This document shows, one piece after another, positions 1 through 4,458 of a stretch of 6,979 nt of DNA (position 1 is its first letter; each line of letters begins with the position of its first letter). Source of the DNA: Methanoregula sp. UBA276 (GTDB lineage Archaea; Halobacteriota; Methanomicrobia; Methanomicrobiales; Methanospirillaceae); contig DANA01000115.1 of NCBI GenBank assembly GCA_002508495.1, positions 33,447-40,425 on the forward strand, in the 5' to 3' direction. The translations under genes and the position numbers were made by a program. Under the pieces are notes generated by a model that worked only from the letters and a program-made list of their open reading frames with translations, searched no databases and was not told the origin of the DNA.

Positions 1-197
1 AGCCGTTCAAGAAATGTCCCGGGCCTGCGCCCGGGACCAAGGTGGAGGGTCTCGACGCAGGGAAGCGGGACCATCTCTAACGAGTACTTCCTGCAGCGAT
101 CCTGCACGCGGGCAAAAAGCGCCAGGTCAGATACCCGGGTAATCCCTTCTGCCCGGAGGGAGGGGTTGAGGATGCAGGGTGCGCAGAGCACGTACAT
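1..197 (-). CDS. Partial minus-strand gene, TudS/DUF523-related putative desulfidase-like protein (N-terminal 65 residues)
   Basis: Reading the minus strand from an ATG at 197-195, the frame stays open to the window edge for 65 codons, with an in-frame stop two codons upstream of the ATG. The protein starts MYVLCAPCILNPSLRAEG and later has MVPLPCVETLHLG followed by GRRPGTFLER. A short strand, a Cys-x-x-Cys-x-x-Asn-Pro loop (Cys5, Cys8, Asn11), a helical stretch, then Leu-Pro-Cys-x-Glu (Cys47, Glu49) and Gly-x-x-Arg is the pattern I recall for archaeal and clostridial proteins related to 2-thiouracil desulfurase TudS/DUF523. Those bind an iron-sulfur cluster through conserved cysteines. Family assignment is from memory of the pattern and is tentative; a function in sulfur removal is not shown. 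The composition is protein-like, unlike the Arg/Ser-rich opposite frames. It diverges from tsr3 with 30 bases between the start codons. The C-terminal part lies outside the window. Confidence 0.66.
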   Translation of the reverse strand, partial: MYVLCAPCILNPSLRAEGITRVSDLALFARVQDRCRKYSLEMVPLPCVETLHLGPGRRPGTFLER

Positions 198-205
198 TAT
201 TTACG
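193..205 (+). promoter_or_regulatory. Candidate TATA box for tsr3, overlapping the start of the divergent gene
   Basis: The stretch ACATTATTTACG is the only AT-rich box near the tsr3 start. Its centre lies about 27-28 bases before the ATG at 228, the spacing expected if transcription starts at or next to the start codon. No Shine-Dalgarno sequence precedes tsr3, which fits a leaderless transcript. The box includes the start codon (195-197) of the minus-strand gene, so expression of the two genes could interfere. Inferred from position and composition only. Confidence 0.4.
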
Positions 206-227
206 CGTGTGCACGCACAGCTAATCA

Positions 228-719
228 ATGATATCCCTGTATGCCTACCGGGACAATACCTGCGATCCCCGGAAGTGTACGGTAAAAAAGCTGGAGCGGG
301 CAGGATTTTTAAAAATTTTTACCCGGATCCCCCAGATCCCGCGGAACACCCTTATCCTTGACCCCACGGCAGAGCAGGCACTCTCCCCGTCTGACCGGAC
401 CTTCCGATCCCTGACCGTGCTGGACTGTTCGTGGGAGGTTCTGGATACCGGGCGGATCAGCGCGTGGCCGACCCGGCGGGCGCTTCCGTTCCTTGTTGCA
501 GCAAACCCCGTCAATTTTGGCAGGCCCTGTAAGCTTACCTCGGTCGAGGCTCTCGCAGCAGCACTGTATATCATGGGAGATCCTGAGCGGGCACAAGCGA
601 TCCTCGCAAAACTGAGCTGGGGGATCCGCTTCCTGGAAGTGAACCAGGAACCGCTGGATTGTTATGCACAGGCAAAGGACAGCACAGAAGTCGTGAAAAT
701 GCAGAGCTTGTTCCTCTAA
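228..719 (+). CDS. tsr3: Tsr3 family 16S rRNA aminocarboxypropyltransferase (DUF367)
   Basis: 163 residues. Tsr3 transfers the 3-amino-3-carboxypropyl group of S-adenosylmethionine to a (pseudo)uridine in the decoding region of small-subunit rRNA, a late cytoplasmic maturation step. The sequence has the expected N-terminal RLI-like segment with the Cys-Asp-Pro-x-x-Cys-Thr pattern (residues 12-18). The DUF367 hallmarks follow: LDPTAE (44-49), then LSPSDR, LDCSW (65-69), RALPFLVAANPVNFGRP (84-100) and KLTSVEALAAALYIMG (102-117). The C-terminal helix region has WG, FLEVN (135-139) and a closing YAQAKDSTEVV. Length fits the archaeal family (about 160-180). The ATG at 228 places MISLYAYRDN exactly where the family's first strand starts. 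No ribosome-binding site is visible, suggesting leaderless translation. Residues 27-31 are encoded by an unusually AT-rich T5-A5-T5 run. Confident in the family; the exact rRNA position modified is inferred. Confidence 0.93.
   Translation: MISLYAYRDNTCDPRKCTVKKLERAGFLKIFTRIPQIPRNTLILDPTAEQALSPSDRTFRSLTVLDCSWEVLDTGRISAWPTRRALPFLVAANPVNFGRPCKLTSVEALAAALYIMGDPERAQAILAKLSWGIRFLEVNQEPLDCYAQAKDSTEVVKMQSLFL
306..320. repeat. T5-A5-T5 AT-only tract inside tsr3
   Basis: Fifteen consecutive A/T bases (five T, five A, five T) sit in an otherwise GC-rich coding region and encode part of Phe-Leu-Lys-Ile-Phe. The first ten bases are self-complementary and resemble an archaeal TATA element. It could be an intragenic promoter on either strand, for example for the divergent gene starting at 197, which would then have a leader of about 90 bases. 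It may equally be a codon coincidence. Confidence 0.3.
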
Positions 720-855
720 TCTGCCGGATACCTTTGTTTGCTCGTATGTTATTGGCGGATATTTCAACCGGGCCCTACCGGAGAATTCATTTTTTAAAAA
801 ATTATGCCGGATTTATTTCGGATAGTTTTTTCAATTCCGGTGCAATCTACAATGT
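720..855 (+). promoter_or_regulatory. tsr3-gap intergenic region with candidate gap promoter
   Basis: No gene is supported in these 136 bases. Three AT-rich boxes could serve as a TATA element for gap: TTTTTAAAAAATTAT at 791-805, ATTTATTT at 811-818 and GTTTTTTCAATT at 825-836. The first would put the transcript start near 820-825 with a leader of about 30 bases; the second would place it near 840. No Shine-Dalgarno precedes the gap ATG at 856. An imperfect direct repeat (CGGATA...TTTCAA...CCGG at 756-771 and 819-840) flanks the strongest box and could be an operator. The T-runs could also end tsr3 transcription. Confidence 0.45.
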
Positions 856-1887
856 ATGATCAAGGTTGCCATCAACGGGTATGGGACTATCGGCAAGCGC
901 GTTGCCGATGCTGTCGCCGCCCAGAAGGACATGAAGGTTATCGGGGTCTCCAAGACCCGCCCGAATGCCGAAGCGTATGTAGCAAAACAGCGGGAATTCC
1001 CGCTCTATATCGCTGACATCGCAAAAAAGGATGCATTCGAAAAAGCCGGCCTTGCGGTTGCCGGCAGCGTTGAAGACATGTGCAGGGCTGCCGATGTCGT
1101 GGTGGACGCTACCCCGGGGAAAGTCGGCGCCACGAACAAGGCATTGTACGAGAAGATCGGCGTCAAGGCACTCTGGCAGGGCGGGGAGGAGCACGCCCTT
1201 GCCGGCTTCTCCTTCAACTCATCCTGCAACTACAAGGACGCTATTGGCAGGCAGTTTGTCCGGGTCGTTTCCTGCAACACCACCGGGCTGTGCCGGATCA
1301 TCAACGAGATCGATAAGGAATACGGCGTAAACCATGTCCATGCCATCATGGTCCGGCGCGGATCCGACCCGGGTGAGATCAAGAAAGGACCCATCGACGC
1401 CATTGTCCTCGACCCGGTGAGCGTTCCAAGCCACCACGGACCGGATGTCCTTTCCGTCCTGCCCCACATCTCCATCACCACGATGGCAATGATCGTACCG
1501 ACCACGATGATGCACATGCACGCAATCCAGATCACAACCAAAAAGCCTGTCAGTAAAGAACGGGTTATCCAGCTCATCAATGCCCACCCCCGCCTCGGCC
1601 TCATCAAAAAGACGGCAGGATTAAAGAGCACCGCCGAACTCAAGGAGTTCGCCATGGACCTTGGCCGGCCGCGGGCTGACCTCTGGGAGAACTGCATCTT
1701 CGAGGACTCCATCTATGCCAGTGACAACGAGCTCTGTTTCTTCCAGGGCATCCACCAGGAGGCAGATGTCGTGGTCGAGAATGTTGACGCGATCCGCGCC
1801 ATGATGGGCGCCGAGAAGGACGCAGCTGCATCGGTTGCCGCCACAAACGCTGCCATGAACTTCAAAACCATCCAGAATAACCATTAA
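856..1887 (+). CDS. gap: Phosphorylating glyceraldehyde-3-phosphate dehydrogenase, archaeal type II
   Basis: 343 residues, close to the usual 335-340. The enzyme interconverts glyceraldehyde 3-phosphate and 1,3-bisphosphoglycerate with NAD(P); in methanogens it mainly serves gluconeogenesis in the cytosol. The N-terminal Rossmann motif is INGYGTIGKRV (6-16). After the second strand comes GVSKTRP (30-36); in characterised archaeal enzymes Lys/Thr here contact the NADP phosphate, so NADP use is likely (inference). VVVDATPGKVG follows at 81-91, and the catalytic cysteine is Cys140 in VSCNTTGLCR, the standard archaeal position. A histidine-rich stretch, SHHGPDVLSVLPHISITTMAM then MMHMH (218-222), includes the expected general-base histidine near 220. 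The start at 856 gives MIKVAINGYG; another ATG at 852 is out of frame and unsupported. tyrS follows after 25 bases, probably co-transcribed. Confidence 0.97.
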   Translation: MIKVAINGYGTIGKRVADAVAAQKDMKVIGVSKTRPNAEAYVAKQREFPLYIADIAKKDAFEKAGLAVAGSVEDMCRAADVVVDATPGKVGATNKALYEKIGVKALWQGGEEHALAGFSFNSSCNYKDAIGRQFVRVVSCNTTGLCRIINEIDKEYGVNHVHAIMVRRGSDPGEIKKGPIDAIVLDPVSVPSHHGPDVLSVLPHISITTMAMIVPTTMMHMHAIQITTKKPVSKERVIQLINAHPRLGLIKKTAGLKSTAELKEFAMDLGRPRADLWENCIFEDSIYASDNELCFFQGIHQEADVVVENVDAIRAMMGAEKDAAASVAATNAAMNFKTIQNNH

Positions 1888-1912
1888 CTCCCTTCATAAC
1901 CCACTCTTTTTA

Positions 1913-2854
1913 ATGGACGCGTACGAACGTGTAACCCGGAATACGGTCGAAGTCGTGACGGACGACGACCTCCGGGCACTTCTTCAACAGCCCGTAAAAC
2001 GGGTCTATGCCGGCTACGAGCCGAGCGGCGAGATCCACCTCGGCCACCTCGTTACGATCAACAAGCTTGTCGACCTCCAGGCAGCAGGGTTCGAAGTAAC
2101 CGTGCTCCTCGCCGACCTTCACGCATTCCTGAACCGGAAAGGGACGATGGAGAAAGTCCGTGAGCTTGCCGATTACAACCGGCGCTGCTTCGAGGGGCTG
2201 GGCTTAAAGAACGTGAATTATGTTCTTGGATCCGAGGTCCAGCTGAACCGTGACTATGAACTCCTTGTCCTTCGGCTCTCCCAGGAGATAACCCTCAACC
2301 GGGCAACGCGGAGCATGGACGAAGTTGGGCGCCAGATGGACCACCCGACCGTCTCCCAGATGATCTATCCAATCATGCAGATGGCAGATATTGCGCTCCT
2401 GAATGCCGATGCCGCGGTCGGGGGTATCGACCAGCGCAAGATCCACATGCTCGCCCGCGAGCACCTCGTCAACTTCGGGTATAAGGCACCGGTCTGCATC
2501 CATACCCCCATCCTCAACGGCCTCGACGGCAAGAAGATGTCCTCCTCGCAGGGGAACTATATCTCGGTCGCCGATTCCGAGGACGAGATCCGGAAGAAAT
2601 GCCAGAAAGCGTTCTGTCCCCCCGAAATTGCAGAGAACCCGATCCTCCAGATCTTCCAGTACCATATCTTCCCCCGCCTGCCCGAAATAACGATACGACG
2701 GCCCGAGAAATTTGGGGGCGACCGCTCCTTTATATCCTATGCAGACCTTGAAGCAGCATACGGGAAAGGCGAGGTGCATCCGCTTGACCTCAAGAAGGCC
2801 TGCGGTGAATCTCTCATCGGGATCCTTGCTCCCGTCCGGGAATATATCCGGTAA
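1913..2854 (+). CDS. tyrS: Tyrosine--tRNA ligase (archaeal/eukaryotic type)
   Basis: 313 residues, matching the short archaeal form (about 306 in Methanocaldococcus jannaschii). It charges tRNA-Tyr with tyrosine in the cytosol. The class I signatures are present: GYEPSGEIHLGH with the HIGH-equivalent HLGH at 42-45, and KKMSSSQGN with KMSSS at 208-212. Tyrosine-pocket residues match the family: Tyr32, Tyr152, Gln156 and Asp159 in IYPIMQMADI, followed by DAAVGGIDQRKIHMLAREH. The C-terminal anticodon-binding part has the HPLDLKKA segment, which in archaeal enzymes contacts the first anticodon bases and the C1:G72-type tRNA. No Shine-Dalgarno is visible in the 25 bases after gap, only a pyrimidine-rich stretch ending CTCTTTTTA before the ATG. 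Translation may be coupled to gap or use a processed or leaderless transcript. Confidence 0.97.
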   Translation: MDAYERVTRNTVEVVTDDDLRALLQQPVKRVYAGYEPSGEIHLGHLVTINKLVDLQAAGFEVTVLLADLHAFLNRKGTMEKVRELADYNRRCFEGLGLKNVNYVLGSEVQLNRDYELLVLRLSQEITLNRATRSMDEVGRQMDHPTVSQMIYPIMQMADIALLNADAAVGGIDQRKIHMLAREHLVNFGYKAPVCIHTPILNGLDGKKMSSSQGNYISVADSEDEIRKKCQKAFCPPEIAENPILQIFQYHIFPRLPEITIRRPEKFGGDRSFISYADLEAAYGKGEVHPLDLKKACGESLIGILAPVREYIR

Positions 2855-2860
2855 CATTCC

Positions 2861-2884
2861 ATGGTGACGGTGAATACCCTTTGA
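2861..2884 (+). other. Seven-codon ATG mini-ORF overlapping the rio1 start
   Basis: An ATG 6 bases after the tyrS stop opens Met-Val-Thr-Val-Asn-Thr-Leu and stops at TGA (2882-2884). The stop overlaps the TTG start of rio1 (2881-2883) as TTGA. The stretch also contains the GGTGA ribosome-binding site of rio1. It may be chance, or a translational-coupling device. Confidence 0.25.
2869..2873 (+). promoter_or_regulatory. Shine-Dalgarno for rio1
   Basis: GGTGA ends 7 bases before the TTG at 2881 and matches the archaeal GGAGGTGATC anti-anti-SD core. It supports the TTG as the true start, since no ATG or GTG lies in frame between the tyrS stop and Met21 (2941). Confidence 0.6.
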
Positions 2885-3669
2885 GCTCAGGCAGGAACCT
2901 TGACAAGAAACAGGATCTCTTTGACCAGCGCCTCGAAGAGATGGGCGTCCGTATAAAAGACGCCGACCAGCTCAAGGTGCGGGAGGACGTCTTTGACGAG
3001 GTCACCCTCCTTGCCCTCTACAAACTGGTCCACAAGAAATGGATCTCGGTGATCGGCGGTTCCATCAGCACGGGAAAGGAGGCGAACGTCTTTTATGGTG
3101 AACGGGACAGCACCCCTATTGCCATCAAGATCTACCGGATCCGGACCGCGAATTTTACCACCATGAGTTCCTACATCACGGGCGATCGCCGGTTTTCTCA
3201 TGTAAAAAAGGCAAAAAAGGAACTCATCTTTGCCTGGACAAGGAAGGAGTTTTCAAACCTTGTCCGCGCACGGGACGCTGGCATCACGGTGCCCGAGCCC
3301 ATTGTCTGGGACAGGAATCTCCTCATCATGTCTTTTCTTGGCGAGAATGAAGTGCCCTATCCCCAGCTCCGTAATGTCAGCCTCGAAGATCCCGCGGAGA
3401 CGTATTCCCAGGTAATCGATTGTATCGACCGGCTCTATAAGAAAGCCGAGCTCGTGCATGCCGACATGAGCGAGTTCAATATATTGTATCACGACAAACC
3501 ATATTTCATAGATATGGGCCAGTCCGTAACCCGCGATCACCCCCGGGCCCTCCCGTTCCTGATGCGGGACATCAAGAACATCAACCGGTTTTTTAAAAAT
3601 CGCTGTGATGTATTAGACGATGTGGAACTTTTCCATACGGTGACTGGACTGAATACTGCTGAGCCGTGA
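2881..3669 (+). CDS. rio1: RIO1 family serine/threonine protein kinase/ATPase
   Basis: 262 residues, the size of archaeal Rio1 (about 258). Rio1 is an atypical kinase/ATPase; its eukaryotic homologue acts in late 40S maturation, when the 3' end of small-subunit rRNA is cleaved and assembly factors leave. An N-terminal helical segment (7-50) precedes the nucleotide loop GGSISTGKEANVF (59-71). The ATP-binding lysine is Lys83 in AIKIYR. The RIO flexible loop is TTMSSYITGDRRF (93-105), and WTRKEFSNLVRARDAGITVPEP follows (119-140). The catalytic loop is LVHADMSEFNIL with Asp195 and Asn200, and the metal-binding loop is FIDMGQSV with Asp211. All key residues are intact, so it should be active. The start is a TTG with GGTGA upstream; it lies 26 bases after tyrS. 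Downstream is a two-KH Dim2-like gene, a partner in the same rRNA process. Confidence 0.96.
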   Translation: MSSGRNLDKKQDLFDQRLEEMGVRIKDADQLKVREDVFDEVTLLALYKLVHKKWISVIGGSISTGKEANVFYGERDSTPIAIKIYRIRTANFTTMSSYITGDRRFSHVKKAKKELIFAWTRKEFSNLVRARDAGITVPEPIVWDRNLLIMSFLGENEVPYPQLRNVSLEDPAETYSQVIDCIDRLYKKAELVHADMSEFNILYHDKPYFIDMGQSVTRDHPRALPFLMRDIKNINRFFKNRCDVLDDVELFHTVTGLNTAEP

Positions 3670-3752
3670 TACGGAATTTTCACAGTGCAAGAGAGCAGGA
3701 AACCAGACGAATTATAGTCCTGGCAGATAACAATCCAAGGTGAATTAAAGAT
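3670..3752 (+). promoter_or_regulatory. Spacer with candidate TATA box and SD for the KH-domain gene
   Basis: The 83-base spacer contains AATTATAG at 3710-3717, a plausible TATA element that would put a transcript start near 3737-3742. AAGGTGA at 3737-3743 is a good Shine-Dalgarno 9 bases before the ATG at 3753. A second in-frame ATG follows immediately at 3756. If the TATA guess were right the transcript would start at the SD itself, so read-through from rio1 is the likelier source of an SD-led message. Confidence 0.4.
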
Positions 3753-4298
3753 ATGATGCAGGAAATAAAAATTGCGGGAAGCAGGGTTGGCGTGCTTATT
3801 GGCAAAAGCGGCGCAACCAAAAAAGAGCTCGAAAACAGGACCCACACCACGATCACCATTGATTCCAAGGAAGGCCTGGTGAAAGTCGAAGGAGACGAAG
3901 AGAACACCATCCCGCTCTTACGTGCCGTTGAGATCATCAACGCCATCAACCGGGGGTTCTCACCGGAACGTGCTTTCGAGATGATCGAGGATGAGGATCT
4001 CCTCCTTGAGGTTATCGACCTCGGGGGAATGGCAGACAATCCCCGGCAGCTCGACCGGCTCCGTGGGCGGATCATCGGGAAGGACGGTCGTGCCCGTGAA
4101 CAGATCGAGGATATGACCGATGTTGAGATCTCGGTGTTTGGCAAAACCATTGCCCTGATCGGGTATCCCGAGCAGCTCAAGACCGCCCGGGCAGCGGTCG
4201 ATATGCTGATTGAGGGGGTTCCCCACGAGAATGTCTTTGCCTTCCTTGACCGGAAGAAGAAAGAGGCAAAGCAGGACATGATCAGTTATTACTACTGA
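3753..4298 (+). CDS. Archaeal two-KH-domain RNA-binding protein, Dim2/Pno1 (Krr1-like) homologue
   Basis: 181 residues with two KH domains. The first has the RNA-binding loop GKSG (17-20) in VGVLIGKSGATKKELE, with TTITIDSKEGLVKVEG after it. The second has GKDG (109-112) in RGRIIGKDGRAREQIE, followed by VEISVFGKTIALIGYPEQ (124-141). The linker has the family's INAINRGFSPERAFEMIEDED (63-82). Archaeal members of the Krr1/Pno1 group bind the 3' region of 16S rRNA and match eukaryotic Dim2, which recruits Nob1 and Dim1 during final small-subunit processing. The role here is inferred from family and context. The basic tail DRKKKEAKQD (166-175) and closing SYYY are visible. Start choice is ATG 3753 with AAGGTGA upstream; ATG 3756 would be equally serviceable. 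It follows rio1, a gene of the same pathway. Confidence 0.94.
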   Translation: MMQEIKIAGSRVGVLIGKSGATKKELENRTHTTITIDSKEGLVKVEGDEENTIPLLRAVEIINAINRGFSPERAFEMIEDEDLLLEVIDLGGMADNPRQLDRLRGRIIGKDGRAREQIEDMTDVEISVFGKTIALIGYPEQLKTARAAVDMLIEGVPHENVFAFLDRKKKEAKQDMISYYY

Positions 4299-4451
4299 TC
4301 CTGCAAATGAGCAAAAATCGAAAATCATATTTATGTATTTTCCTGCGTTTCCAGTGGAGAATAATTCGTTTTTATGGTTAGTATTCCAAAAAAGGACTGA
4401 AATACCAGCGAATTTGAGTGGAATTCAAGGGGTTCCCGGGGGCATGGTGCC
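4299..4451 (+). promoter_or_regulatory. KH gene-hel308 intergenic region with candidate hel308 promoter
   Basis: No gene is supported here. The left part is strongly AT-rich. CGAAA followed by ATCATATTTATG (4319-4335) looks like an archaeal BRE plus TATA element and would start transcription near 4355-4362, giving a leader of about 90-100 bases. A second AT-rich box, CGTTTTTATGG around 4367-4377, would start transcription near 4400. T-runs at 4336-4341 and 4368-4373 could terminate the upstream operon. The last 35 bases become G-rich (GGGG at 4429-4432, GGGGG at 4438-4442), and the second run may act as a ribosome-binding site 9 bases before the TTG of hel308. Confidence 0.5.
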
Positions 4452-4458
4452 TTGCTGA
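4444..4458 (+). other. Four-codon ATG mini-ORF across the hel308 start
   Basis: ATGGTGCCTTGCTGA encodes Met-Val-Pro-Cys and a stop, and spans the TTG start of hel308 at 4452 in another frame. It parallels the ATG-GTG mini-ORF before rio1. It may be chance or a coupling element. Confidence 0.2.

Noticed and set aside
1..180. Possible structured RNA (SRP or RNase P RNA) at the left edge because of the GC-rich hairpin
   Set aside because: None of the conserved SRP helix 8 or RNase P core sequences I know are visible, and the minus-strand reading frame explains the segment.
1..231. Plus-strand open frame from the left edge ending TGA at 229-231, overlapping the tsr3 ATG as ATGA
   Set aside because: The ATGA overlap is tempting, but the translation is an Arg/Ser-rich string with no recognisable motif. 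The opposite strand carries a protein-like frame with a clear ATG and conserved-looking loops.
659..859. 66-codon plus-strand ORF running from the tsr3 3' end through the intergenic region
   Set aside because: It overlaps tsr3, crosses AT-rich promoter-like sequence, has no family resemblance and lacks a ribosome-binding site.
852..1016. ATG at 852 as an alternative gap start
   Set aside because: It is out of frame with GAPDH and its product shows no homology; ATG 856 gives the exact family N-terminus.
2204..2857. 217-codon minus-strand ORF opposite tyrS
   Set aside because: It is a shadow of a fully motif-supported tyrosyl-tRNA synthetase.
3680..4279. 199-codon minus-strand ORF opposite the KH gene
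   Set aside because: Its Ser/Arg-rich low-complexity translation is typical of an antisense shadow; the plus strand has two intact KH loops.
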